Shown: positions 33,614 through 45,207 of the stretch, piece after piece | How positions within the stretch are numbered: position 1 is the first letter of the stretch | How the letters are laid out: each line of letters begins with the position of its first letter | Assembly (NCBI GenBank): GCA_020631735.1 | Contig: CM036191.1 | Coordinates: 44,244,562-44,308,561 of the forward strand | Length of the DNA: 64,000 bases | Source of the DNA: Saccharum officinarum | Taxonomy: Eukaryota; Streptophyta; Magnoliopsida; Poales; Poaceae | Direction: 5' to 3' | Program-made: the position numbers and the translations under genes | Notes under the pieces: generated by a model | Databases searched by the model: none | What the model was told of the DNA's origin: nothing | What the model saw: only the letters and a program-made list of their open reading frames with translations

Positions 33614-33702
33614 GTTATTACTGTACCATGCTTAGAACAGTCTGCATCGATTCATCAGAGAAAGAAAAAAATGGGATGCATGGAGTTACTGAGACGGTGA
33701 CC

Positions 33703-34299
33703 TAATGGTGTCTTACTAAAGGACCCACACAATTTATTGGGATAGCAGACCCGAAAAGAGTTTGTTTGGATGCATAGGGCTAATTGTGTGCCATTTAATT
33801 TTTAGTGCTGGTTCATCCAAACAGGGGGCTAAAAGTAAGGCTAATTTTTTAGCCAATCGTCAGGCTAATTTTTAGCCTCGCCTAATCACTAGCCTAACCT
33901 TAGCCAAACGCGCCTAAAAAGACTAAAATTTCTTCTAAACATCATCTTGACTAGTATTTGTGCTAGCTTTTCCAATGGACTAGTATTTGCTCTATATACT
34001 AATACTTTCATCTCCACAATGCTTGCCATCTTGTGGATGACATCCAGACCTTGCATTGACAAACTTTGTGGCGAAATCCATGGGCAGTAATTTTACAACT
34101 GCCTTTTACCTGTGTTTGGATGTAAGAGTGAAAAATTTTATGTTTATCATGCCTAAGGTGAATGGATTTCTTAAAAAATGTCAACCGTGTTCACCACGGC
34201 GCTTTAATCTGTTATTACTGTTCCATTCATAGAACAGTCTCCATCGATTCATCAGAGAAAGAAAAAAAAAAGGGATGCATGGAGTTACTGAGACGGTGG
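33703..34299. repeat. Copy B of the 597-bp tandem duplication (empty sites)
   Basis: This is the uninterrupted duplicate of 31481-33700. It is non-coding and includes a CTAATTTTTAGCC-rich MITE-like block (33780-33930). Confidence 0.85.
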
Positions 34300-34983
34300 A
34301 TGCAAAGACCAGGTGCCGCCAGTTGACCATGCATGCATACGCGGTTGCCAGGTTATTGAGCACGTCCAGTCCAGACAAGGCTGGCTGGCTGGCACGGTTC
34401 GTGCAATTAACAAAAATTTTTTTGAATCAGTTCGATTAACAAAATTGTTTATGTTTCGAGATGTCAACTGCGGCAGGTCAACGTCATGCTGTCAAGACCT
34501 CCAATGGATGTATGTACCAATCACAAGCCAATAGCGGCTGCAGAAAGCAGTGTACTGATTAATACAAACAAATAAAATATATGGGACAAGTCAGAAGGTG
34601 ACGCGAAACGGTCAAAGTCATTGTTATCTGCGTGATCACTTTTTGGATGTCAAAAAAAAAGTCTTTTTGGTTGTCAACTTAGCTCCTTAATAATCTAGCC
34701 AGCAGTAAACCAACACTATTGACGAAACATGTCTGCATTATTCTTGATTCTACTTGAATGCTTCTCGATCGTCAGCATCACTATTGGCTACAAATAAATG
34801 GCAAAGACTTTAGATGATTTCCAGCTCCTCTTTTGTTTCACTAGGCTGGGCGTGGACTCTTCTATCTCATTACCAACCTCTACCAACTCGGGTAACATGT
34901 CCTCCCTGTGACTTTATCGACGCCGTACAACACAAGGTGTTTCGATCGTATCTGTATGTATATGTCGTATATATTTGCCTATT
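34300..34983. other. Unassigned AT-rich sequence
   Basis: No coding, element ends or RNA gene is recognised. CATGCATGCATA near 34329 is a short simple repeat. Confidence 0.4.
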
Positions 34984-37688
34984 TGTAACACCCAAAATTT
35001 TTGCATTATTTCAAAATAGTTAAATTGGTTTATTTAGGTAAATTATGTGTGCATTCAAATATAAGAAATAATAATTGTTATGAAATTAAAATTAATCATA
35101 AGGTTAGTTACACATTGATGCTCACTCCTCCCCTTCTTCTCCTGCGTGGGCCGGTCTAGTCCGGCTCAGCAACCGCCACCGCGCCGCTCTCCTTCCCGCT
35201 GCCGCTGACCACCCAGGCCCGCTTGGCAGTGCCGTCGCTCACCTCACGCTGGACTTGGACGCACGTGGCCGTGGTGAAACCGCCGCTGCCCCACATCTGT
35301 TCCTCGCATCGTGGGAGCGTCCCACCCCGCGCCCAGCCTTCAAAAGGGGACCCACACCCGACGCTACTCCCCTACTGCCCCTCCCTGCTCCATTTTCGCT
35401 CGCAGAACCGCACCCACCGCGCGGCAGTGATCCACCGGAGAGCTCGTCTGCCCCACCGCGTCGGCCGTCGTCCCCAAGCCGCCTCCGCCCCGTTTTTTTT
35501 TCGCTCGGTGAGCTTCGCCTCGCTCCCCTCTTTCTTCCCATGCCTCCATCGTCTTGAATGATGGTCACTAGGGCCATCCCCACGAGCTCCGGCGAGCCCC
35601 CTCCGTTGTCGGCCATGGCGAGCCCACGCGGGGTCTTCTCCGGCCGTGAAATGCGCCCTTCGAGGTCGCCTCTCTCTCCTCTTTCTCCCCATGCACTGTA
35701 GCATCCGATTGGGCAACGCTGGCGAGCTCTCCGCCATCGGCAATGGTGACGCCGCCGCGTCCCTCTCCAACTCCGTCGGCCGCGCCCCTTTTCTCCCCCT
35801 CTCATCTAATCTAGCCCATCCATTCCGAATCCGACGGCCGGAAAAGAAGGATACCCTTTTCGCATGTCTTTTTTGCTTAAGAGCCCCTCGGCTCTTGGCA
35901 AATCAAACCCGCAGTCTACGGCCGATTCAAAATATGGATTTTCTTTTATTTATTTTAATTCATTTAAACTTAGCAGTATTTACAGGAATGCCACGCACTA
36001 TTTTGCTTATAAAATCGTCATTTTAGCTCTGATTTGACCCGTTCAACTTACGTTAGTTTCGTAATTTCGTAATCTACGTGATGATGCTACTGTTAAACCC
36101 ATTAGCACCTTTTAAATTTCTTGATTAGGTTAAGTTAATTAACTCGCTATAGGAATCTTGTTTAATTCGTAACTTTCATGTTATAGCTCCGAATTTCATG
36201 AACTTCGCGTCGATGTGATCATAGCGAGACGTAGAATATTTTCATAAAATTTTTATCTTATTTTTATGCTGCTAGTGTACTATTCTAATTATAGGTTTGT
36301 TTGCCATGCATGAATTTCTCCTGAAATGTGTATGTTGCCGTCTTGGTCGAGTTCAGACGGTGAGGAGTACGTTGGGAACTAGGAGTACTTCGAAGACCAG
36401 TAGGACCAGCAGGAGTTTCTAAACCAAGGAAAGTATAGCATGGGTTTACCTTGATGTCCTATTCATTATATAATCTACTCATTATGTATGTGTCTAATAT
36501 TGCTCGACTATAAGGACATCCTAGACATGGATGACTTGTACCTTGATCCCTATGGGTTTTATTGCACATGGGTAGAATGCTAGTGCTCTAAATAAACATG
36601 ATCTACACTATGACCAATGGGACCAATGGATAAAGATAATGGTAACAGTTGAACTATAGGGTGAAGGTGCAAATGACGTGGATCATGTTGCCCTAAACCC
36701 CCCGTAAGGACTTATCTATCGGCAAAAGCTGGGATTGATAGTGTAGCCGTGAGAGTCACATGGCTCTAGCTTTAGCTCAATAATAGGATCTTTTCTAGCT
36801 TGTTAGAGGTTACCCGAAAGGGCGCAAGAGGGGCTTGCCACTTTGGGTATAGGACTGCCCCTGTTCTTATGTGTATAGCCGCGAAGGATTTATGCCATAG
36901 AAAGGGGCGTTCCTACATCTGCTTGCCGAGGAAACATCGCGGCCCTAACATGTTAGAGAGACCTATGGAAGGCTTCACAGTGTACCCTGCCTACTCAACT
37001 TGGGAGTGTTAGGGAGTTGACGGGCCCCGGGCATTTGGGCAACATGACTCACGGGTAAAGATGCACAACCTCTGCAGAGTGTTAAAAACTATTATAACAG
37101 TCGTGCTCACGGTCACGAGCGGCCCGGAAAACTCACAGAATAAATGGTTACATGTTATGTTGTTAATTCATGATGATGATGATGTTATAATGTTGTTCAA
37201 TGACTCTATTTATTTATAGTATATGATCATGTGGGTTGATTTGGGAGCTTAAGCATAATTTGATGTTAACCAATGATAAAATGTTGACCAATTTAAATGC
37301 TAAATGCAGTAAACCGTGTCTACCTTTTTGAGCTTCATGAATCCCCATGTTATACTTGTGGAGTACGAAATGTACTCACGTTTGTTCATTTTTTCGTTTA
37401 TGGATAAAAATCTCGGATGGGTATCAGATGACAGTTGGTATGAGGACTACCCAGAAGATTTCTAGGTTTGAGTCAACCAGTTGGTTTGTCCCTGTGTTGG
37501 AGGTACCACGTTCGAGAGTTATCTTTTATTTTCCGCTTGTGTTGTATAAAACTAAGTGATGTATTAAACGTGATGTAAGATACACTGTGATGATACTTTC
37601 TGTAATTTATCGACTTATGTGTGCGATGGTCCCTGGGGCGCACATAAGGTTTATGCACTCTATTTTGTCCTTAAAATGGAGTGTGACA
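34984..37688 (+). mobile_element. Solo LTR (2.7 kb), same family as 472-3045, TSD CTATT
   Basis: It starts TGTAACACCC and ends GAGTGTGACA. CTATT flanks both sides (34979-34983, 37689-37693). Blocks shared with the solo LTR at 472-3045 include GATTTGACCCGTTCAA, CTAGCTTGTTAG and GGCTTGCCACTTTGGGT, in the same order. The GC-rich part (35130-35830) gives overlapping open frames on both strands that are not genes. No internal region is present. Confidence 0.9.
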
Positions 37689-37782
37689 CTATTCTAAGTA
37701 TTAATTTTAATTGGACATGCATGTTTGGTTTATTATACTTGAAAACATGTAGTTAGATGCAGGAATGCAATGCCTGGCAGTT

Positions 37783-39064
37783 TTACTGTAAAGATCATTT
37801 TGACTAGTTTATAACCTTGTTTGGGTAGATTGCATGGGGTATAATCTTGGAAACTTTTTGTAGGTTCAGATTAATGAGATGATAGGTTGATTAATTATTG
37901 GGCCAATTCATTTTGACATGTCACCTGGTCAAATATTGTGGCAAATACATGTAGCCTCTATGACGGTCCAATATGGAAATTGCATGTTAACTTGTCATAT
38001 TCCATACTCCTCTCTATACGGATATAAGTCCATTAGGATTGTCCTTTTTCAAACAACACCTATAAAATTGACCATCAATGGCTAGAATTTTGTGTTGATT
38101 ATTGACAACACAAGAATTTTGTAACTAAATCATTGGTGATTTTATTAAGAAAAAAGAACAACTGATAAATATAGTTGGTATGATAAACATACAGCTTGCC
38201 ACAATGACTATATATTGCTGAGATAGCATCCATAACACAACTTTGTGGCTTACATGGATAACAGGAAATGCATAGCTGTTGTTTACTGTAAAGATCATTT
38301 TGACAACTTTGTGGCTTACATGGATAACAGGAAATGCATAGATTGGAAGGGTAGAATCTTGGAAAATTTTTGTAGGTTCAGATTAATGATATGGTAGGTT
38401 GATTATATTATTGTAAACGGCAGGCAGGACCATCATCTGGTGCCGGTTCATTTTGATATGTCACCTTGTCAAATATTGTGTCACATATATACGTAGCCTG
38501 TACGACGGTCCAATGGGATATTGGATGTTAACTCATCATATTCCATACCGCTTCTATACCGATTGTCCATTAGGATTGTACTAATAAGTCAAGCGTCTAT
38601 AAAGTTGACCATCAATAGATAGAAGTTTTTCTTGATTGACAACACAAGATTTATGTAACTAAATTCATTGTAAAATATATTTTTTATAATGTAAAACTTC
38701 TTGAATTTGAAGAATGTTGATCTGCAGATACCATTGGTGAAAATTATTTGAAAAAACAACTGAAAATTATAGTTGGTTCATAAGATAAACATATAGCCAG
38801 GGGCGGACTCACCACCCGGCGATCCCTGCCAGCCGCCGGGCTCCTCAACAAATACGTAAGGAAACATAATGAAGTCATCATGCTATCTGAAGGGTTGATA
38901 ATGTATTTTTCTATGGCAAATACTCATCATACTAAGATTTGCCTCTAAAGCTTTTCTGGGTCCCCTACATCATATAGCTTGCCACAATGACCATATATTC
39001 CTGAGATAGCATCCATAACACAACCTTGTGGCCTACTTTGATCGCAGGAACTTAAGATGAGGGT
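37783..39064. repeat. Imperfect tandem duplication of about 500 bp, two copies
   Basis: TTACTGTAAAGATCATTTTGAC at 37783 and 38283 opens two diverged copies. Both contain TTTGTAGGTTCAGATTAATGA, GACGGTCCAAT and CTTGCCACAATGAC (38195 and 38978). The second copy is lengthened by a 173-bp insertion. No coding is seen. Confidence 0.75.
38798..38970. mobile_element. Probable hAT-like MITE insertion (173 bp)
   Basis: It starts CAGGGGCGGACTC, like the hAT MITE at 33452. CATATAGC is present on both sides (38790-38797, 38971-38978), and the first tandem copy has the uninterrupted site (near 38190). The right terminus is poorly inverted, so the family is uncertain. Confidence 0.6.
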
Positions 39065-39729
39065 GTCAAGAATTTCACATTATGCTACAAACTTTCCTAG
39101 TAAGGTGGAAATTTCGCATGTTTTGAACAGCTTAGCAAATAACTGATTGGTTATGCCTAAGGTGTAAGGTTTTTTCATAAATTTTGAATGTGAAATGTAG
39201 GGGAACCCTTCTTCAGCACAGCTGTTCATTACGATGCTATGCTCTGTTTCGATCTAGAGAAAACAGAGATGCATTGCAGATTGGTATTATTGAAAAATGG
39301 ACCCAAATACCATTCATGAATCACGAATTAACTTGGTGAAATGAGGGCAAATGTTGAATATGTCGGCATTCTGGGGTTTAATAATGTTGTATAAGCTATG
39401 CACTATGCAAGTGGGTGTAATATTCAGAAACGACAGAAAACTAGAAAATAAATATGAAAGCTAGTTTTTACATGAATAAAGAAGAGAAATGAACTCAGTT
39501 AAAAAGACAAAGCAGAGCAATACAGACAAGAAGGTGATGAATGGTGCACCTCTATGAACAAAATAATCCCTTACCTGGCGAGCCCAATTAGTAGGCACCT
39601 CGCTATTCGGATTCAACGAGATAAAATCTCAAGGTAGCAGCAGTAGAAACCAGCACATTTTTTGGGTATAGGCACAATAAATCCAAAAATATAGATTGTT
39701 TTCACTTGTCTCCAAGATAAAATGCTCAC
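39065..39729. other. Unassigned AT-rich sequence before copia element
   Basis: No gene or element boundary is recognised. CTCAC at 39725-39729 is the target copy of the next element. Confidence 0.4.
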
Positions 39730-40177
39730 TGTTGGAATTGATCTCAACCGACTTGGCCCAACGGCCAACTCGGACCCCTTGACCGCGTCCAGATCGGGGA
39801 TGCCCAGTCAAGCATGGCTGGTGGGCCCCCTTCGCGCTGCACTATAAAGAGGAGGTGGGGGCCAGGGCTCGGACTATGAGGTTCAACGGCAGCCGCCACT
39901 CACCATTCCTAACCCTACCGATCGAGGGAGTGCTGAAGCTATGGGAAGTGCCACCAGCGACTTCACTGCCTCCTCATCCCCAACCGTCGCTGCCCGTGCG
40001 CAGCCTCCATCAAAGATCAAGATGGCGGTCTCCAAATCTCACTGGTACGTCTCCATACTCTCTCTCTCCCCTCTCCTTCTTTGATTTTGTGCGCCACTAT
40101 GGCGCACCACTGTCTCATTCCAAAATGAACGATCTATCCCCACCGATCTGCACCTAGATCGATCAAAGAATCTAACA
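39730..40177 (+). repeat. 5' LTR of decayed copia element
   Basis: It is 448 bp, TGTTGGAATTGATC to GAATCTAACA. A TATA-like ACTATAAAGAGG lies at about 39841-39852. Confidence 0.92.
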
Positions 40178-40178
40178 T

Positions 40179-40191
40179 TGGTATCGGAGCC
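40179..40191 (+). promoter_or_regulatory. Primer-binding site (tRNA-Met type) of decayed copia
   Basis: TGGTATCGGAGCC, one base after the LTR, differs at one position from TGGTATCAGAGCC. Confidence 0.8.
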
Positions 40192-42180
40192 AAGGTTGTT
40201 TACTAAGGTGTAGATCTGGCCTTGGGAAAGAGAAAGCAACAGAAAAGAAAGAATAGAAAGAAGAACCGATTTTCGAATCGGATCAAGAAAATGAATCCTA
40301 ACCCTAACCATAGATCAAAGTGGAAGGGACCTACCTGGTTCACTCACCATCGTCACCACCACCGCCGTCGGGCGGGATAGATCCCGCCACCGCGCGGGAA
40401 GAGACACCGCGTCACCGGCTTGCCGGCGCGCGGAAAGGGGACCTCGAGCAGTCATCGGACGGGCTCGGGAGTCAAAGGGCCTCGCCACAAGGCCGCTCGA
40501 CGGCGGCGCGCTCATCCTCGGTCGAGCGCGCGCGCCGGCGAGGGGCCCCGAGGCGATGCCGCCACCTCCTCCTCCGAGCCGCCATGGACGGCTGACGCTT
40601 CTACTTTGTCATCTTCGGTGCGGCGTAGGAAGCAGAAAGAAGAGGGGAAGGGGAAGAGAAAAGCAAGAGGAGCTACCTCTGCCATCTCCGGTGGCGGCCG
40701 CCGCGGGCAACGCTCCCCGTGCGGCTACGGTCGAGTTGAAGGCGGAGGGGAACGAAACGAAATGGAAACTAGGGTTTTCGGAGACCGTGGCCGGGGGTGG
40801 TGGGGGTTTTGTTTTTCCGAAATCGCCTCCCAACCGTCCGATGAGAACGAGCGGCTCAGATCGCACGGGCCAGATTCGGCCCAGGCGGATGGGAGTTTCC
40901 CGGCCCAGGCCCAGGTTGCGGCCTGGGCGCGGGGAGCTCGGCGCACGAGCACGGTTGGCCTACGGGCCTCCTCGCTTGTTGGGCCGCGCAGAGTCAAATG
41001 ACGCGCGCCGTCGCTTGCTGGGCCGCACGCCGTGGGAGCAACCGCTGTAACTGGGCCGCGCACTGCAGAGTGCGAAGGGCGCGCGTGCGAGCTGGGCTTT
41101 CGGGCCGAAAAGCACAGTGACAAGTTTGTTTAGTTCAGTCTTTTTCAGAAGCTATTTTTTTTATGTTTTGGACAAGTTTTGATGAAATTTGTCTAAAGTT
41201 TTGATCCCTATTCAATTTTGCATTAGACAATAGATCAGTAAAGAATGCTTCTGAATAAGAATTTTTTATTATTATTTTGGAAGAATTTGAATAGAATAAT
41301 GATGAAATCTCTGTACAACTTTTTTTCCCAATGATATTTTTGTTCAGAGAATAGTAAAGAATTCTAAGAGTATCTAGAAAATATAATTATGAAATTTATT
41401 AACGTTTTTTTTCTGCAAAGTTAAAGTTTTATTGCCTTCTCATTAAATCCAAACCAACGGGAGGATTTAATTTGAAGAGCAATTATAGCAATTCAATGAA
41501 TGATGAAAAGTTTATCCTCCAGTTAAAGTTGGAACCAACAGTAAAACTTTAATTGGAGGAATAGTCCGTTTGTTGTTAAAATAAATTATAATATTGTTAT
41601 TTTCTGACCAACGTTGATGATAACAATATTATAAGTTTATTTATGAGTTTAAGTTTAAAGAAAATTATGATATTGTTATTTTCTGACCAACGTTGATGAT
41701 AACAATATTATAATTCTATGAGTTTTATGTTTAAAGTTTAAATCTCTGATGAATTTTGCATCAAAGTGACCAATTTTCAGAGAATAGATAAGAGACAATA
41801 GATGCTCCAGAGCGAGCAGAATGTAATGTATTTTCATGTTTCCGCTGCAATGATGATGATGATCTTCAAAATTAAATTCGAACAAACGGGAGAATTTAGT
41901 TTTGAAAAGGGTTATAAGATAATTGAGTTTTCATATGTTAATTCCATTTCTGCCTAACGGTGATGTGGAATTGATGTATAAGATTGATGGTTTTATTCTA
42001 TTTCTGCCCAATGGTGATATATAATAGAACTTAAAGTTTAAAAGTTTAATGTGCATATCTTTAACCAGACCAATGTAGGGTTATTTTCATGCTCATTATT
42101 GATGATGTTTTTCAGATAAAGAACTTCATGCCTTTATTCTTGAAGGGTGAAAAGAAAATGAGCTGGGTACTTGTGACTCA
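40192..42180 (+). other. Long leader / degenerate gag N-terminal region of decayed copia
   Basis: The GC-rich block 40330-41110 has overlapping open frames on both strands and no domain. It may be leader sequence or captured host DNA. From 41130 on it is AT-rich, with a direct repeat at about 41590-41710 (ATATTGTTATTTTCTGACC and GTTGATGATAACAATATTAT twice). Weaker echoes of CCAACGGTGATG recur at about 41950, 42010 and 42070. No continuous gag frame survives. Confidence 0.55.
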
Positions 42181-42189
42181 GAAGATGAA

Positions 42190-42290
42190 AAGTGCAATTT
42201 TTGCAGAAAGAAGACCATTGTGCAAGGGACTGCGGTCTCTTTAAAGAATGGCTTCAAAAGAAAAAGAATTCTAGGATATTGATCCAAGAA
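42190..42290 (+). pseudogene. Decayed copia Gag zinc knuckle
   Basis: From 42192 the bases read K-C-N-F-C-R-K-K, then after a one-base frame correction D-H-C-A-R-D-C and a short basic tail (EWLQKK). This gives a C-x2-C-x4-H-x4-C knuckle typical of copia Gag. The frameshift lies between the second Cys and the His. It is the only recognisable piece of gag. Confidence 0.65.
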
Positions 42291-42554
42291 AATAGAACAA
42301 TAAGAGTTTAGTTTAAAAGATGACTTTTATGTACTCCTTATGAAGAAGATTTTAGTTATCATCATGATAAAAGATGTAATAAGTAAAATAATTTTAGTCT
42401 TAATCATCATGATTTAAAATGTAATAAGTGACATGCATGTTTAATTTGACCAACGTCGGATTAAGCATGTGTGTTAAAGAGCATTTGGATTTATTTCTAA
42501 ATTTGATGATTGAATATGAGCCAATATTGACATTTATGTCCCTTCAAGAAAATT

Positions 42555-42725
42555 ATCTCGCATGACAGGAAAAAGTTTGTGATAGTACCCGCATGACGGG
42601 AAAAGTTTGAGAAAATACCCGCATGGCGGGGTGAAGATGGTATAGTACTTGTATTAATTAATCCTGCATGGCAGGAGAAGTTTGACATAGTACTTATCCT
42701 GCACGGCAGGAGAAAGTTGTGATGA
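42555..42725. repeat. Array of short hairpins (CCCGCATGRCGGG / CCTGCAYGGCAGG)
   Basis: Five imperfect units carry self-complementary cores: CGCATGACAGG, CCCGCATGACGGG, CCCGCATGGCGGG, CCTGCATGGCAGG and CCTGCACGGCAGG. Each is followed by AGAAGTTTG or AAAAGTTTG-like sequence. Compensating changes (CCC/GGG to CCT/AGG) keep the stems paired. Confidence 0.75.
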
Positions 42726-43689
42726 CTCATGTGCTTGACAGTGCTCTTCTATTGTGTCATAGTAATTAAGCACTCAATGAGTTTAAGGAGAACTTAAAGT
42801 TATAGACGAACCTCGAGATAAGAATGACATGCAAGTATGACTTGCGAAAGTATTAATGATAAAAGACTCTGTTGAGTTTTTGAAGTGAAATGAGGAAAAG
42901 TACTCCCATACGAATTAAGAAATAATTTCATTTGCATGATGTAATCATGTGGGTGAGGTAAGTAATCAAAGTTTCCTCATTCACAAGAGTTCTGAATAGT
43001 TTTCGAAATTGTGGTAGAAAAGTTCGTACCACATTTCGAGGGGGAGAAAGGTGAGATCAATTAAAAAAGACAATTAAGAAAGATACTTCCTCATAATTCA
43101 GACAATGCGATGCATACTAAAGTAATCTAAAGATGAATGTGATCGTCGGGGGAGTAAGACGGTCATAATATCGATACCCCTAAAGTAAAGAATAGCTAAA
43201 TTCATGGACCTTTTACAGATTCCAATATAAAGATAGCATAGTCGGTCAGTATTCATACTGGACGCGTTCAGAGTTATTAAGGCGGTGCTAAACGCACCAT
43301 ATGAGTTTTAACAGATTAAACCCAAAATGAGAAAGTTTGAAAATGAGACAATCTGGGGGAGCATGGTACAAAGAGACCTAACTCCGCAAGGAGGATGAAT
43401 AATGTAAACAAGGATCTTGTTACACAGGACCTTGTAGAATCAATTGTCTTTTGGCAATAAAGGTCAAGAAATGCTAGTAGCTAAGACCCCAGAAAGTCTC
43501 AAAGAATAAGAAAATCAGATATTTCTGACGATTATAAAGTCTATATTAGTGAAATTCAAATGGAGGGTAATCCCAACTAATTTGAAGAAGTCATGAGAGG
43601 CGTTCACTCGTCCAAGTGGCAAGAAGTAAAGGAAGATGAAATGAAATCGATAATACCAATAATATTTTGGAATCTAGAATAAATTTCTA

Positions 43690-44590
43690 AGGAGCCAAAA
43701 CAGTAGACTGTGATGGGTCTACAAGACAAAATGTGACTCCAAGGGAAATATGTAAAGATGTGGAGCGCGACTTGAATCAAAAGTTTTGCGCGAAGCGAAT
43801 GAATAGATTACAATGAGTGCTAGTGGCACATCATGATCTGAGTTACATCAGATGAAAGTAAAGATAACATTTCCCAATGAAATTTGTATGAAAAAAATTA
43901 CGTTGCACAACCCAGAGGTTTTGTCATGAAAAGAAAAGAATGTAAGGGATGCCACCTGTAGAAATCTCTTATGGACTGGAGCAAATCTCTAGACAGTGGC
44001 ATTTAAAGTTGAAGAGTCAATTAAAAAATTTTGGGTTAAAGAGAATGAAAGGACAATTGCGCTGGTACAAAGTTATAGAAGGGAAAATTCATTCCCTAAT
44101 CCTGTGTGGATGACACCTTAATTGTTAGTAGTGATGTCAATCTACTGCATGAGAAGAAGTTGTTGTCCTCAAGGTTAATAAGAAAACTCTCGGTGAAATA
44201 TATCTTGTTAAAAGAATTGAAATTTACCGAGATAAAAGAAAAGGGGTATTATGACTATCACATAGGCATGCTAAGAAAAGTTTCTAAAGAAATAAAGTAT
44301 CTATGCGGGTAAACCTACGCCTGTTTCCATAGTCAAGGGTAATAGTTTTGGAAACTTTAGTGTTCCAAAAGGCAATGTGAGATTGTTATAGATGGACATC
44401 CTATATGCTCTGGCTGTTGAAAGCTTAATGAGTACACAGATAAGATATTGCCCTGACATAGTTCATATATCCGGGTTATTTTGGCAAAAGTCCAGTCCAG
44501 ATATAGATCACTGGAATGGAGTTAAGAATGTCGGCCTCATGCTAAGAAAGAAAGAACAAGTACTCTCAAGTAGTTGTGGGTACAAATGTT
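43690..44590 (+). pseudogene. Decayed copia RT and RNase H remnants
   Basis: Recognisable scraps in the right order: KCDSKGN (about 43732) as in the RT start; DDTLIVSSDVNLLHEKK (44108) standing for the YVDD motif region; MDILYALAVESLMSTQIR and CPDIVHISG (44392-44480) as in the segment before RNase H. Indels and stops separate every block. No catalytic domain could fold. Identification rests on the order and spacing of the scraps, not on a long match. Confidence 0.7.
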
Positions 44591-45207
44591 AAATTTTGGC
44601 GAGATGTTTAGTGAAACCCACATAGTAGCTAACACTCGCAGTTGGAGTTTTATTGTGGAAAAGCTCCAAAGAAATAGTTTTAGCATCGTCAGTGATGCAA
44701 GATTATAGTATAGCATGATATAAGGCTGCGGGACAGGCAAAAATAGTTAAAGAACTTTACCCGGAATGGATAATGGTTGTTAACGGCAATGACCATTTGA
44801 ATAGTTTGCTCCTAAGACAACGGGTGAAGTGTACTGCCAAACACGTTGACATTAAAGTTATACGTTGTAAAGGAGAAAGTCTGGAATCATACTAAAATGT
44901 ATTGAACATATAAGTAACAAGAAAAGTTTGCGGATCCGCTTACCAAGGCTTACCACCCAGTGTGTTCAGAGAACACACAGTCGACATGGGTTTATGGTAT
45001 AGCCTATGCTTTCCGGATAATAAAGGGCCCAAAGTTAAAGAATCTGTTTCAGATCAGAGATGTGTATTGTAGCTGTTAAATATATCGGCGACTGACCGTG
45101 ACGATGAGACATGCTCTATACACTGATTTGTGATGGAACAAATAAAAGTGAAAGCAATTAAAGTCAAAGTTTAAAGTTAACAGATAAGATGAGATCAAGG
45201 GGGAGAA
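44591..45207 (+). pseudogene. Decayed copia RNase H tail and polypurine tract
   Basis: Copia RNase H end motifs survive out of frame: KSSKEI near 44663, HVDIKV near 44842 and ADPLTK near 44934. The purine tract GATCAAGGGGGAGAA (45193-45207) directly precedes the 3' LTR. Confidence 0.65.

Larger units (their letters stand above)
31481..33700. repeat. Copy A of a 597-bp tandem duplication, enlarged by three insertions
   Basis: It starts TAATGGTGTCTTACTAAAGG and ends GAGTTACTGAGACGGTG, as does copy B (33703-34299). Subtracting the CACTA derivative, the Helitron, the hAT MITE and their target copies leaves about 595 bp, matching copy B at about 597. All three insertions are therefore younger than the duplication. 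Confidence 0.85.

Noticed and set aside
35223..36026. GC-rich open frames up to 188 residues on both strands
   Set aside because: They lie wholly inside a solo LTR (34984-37688) and are open on both strands at once. No recognisable protein.
40315..41123. Possible captured host gene in the copia leader
   Set aside because: Four overlapping frames on both strands with repetitive Arg/Gly/Pro content and no domain. Capture cannot be supported without a search.
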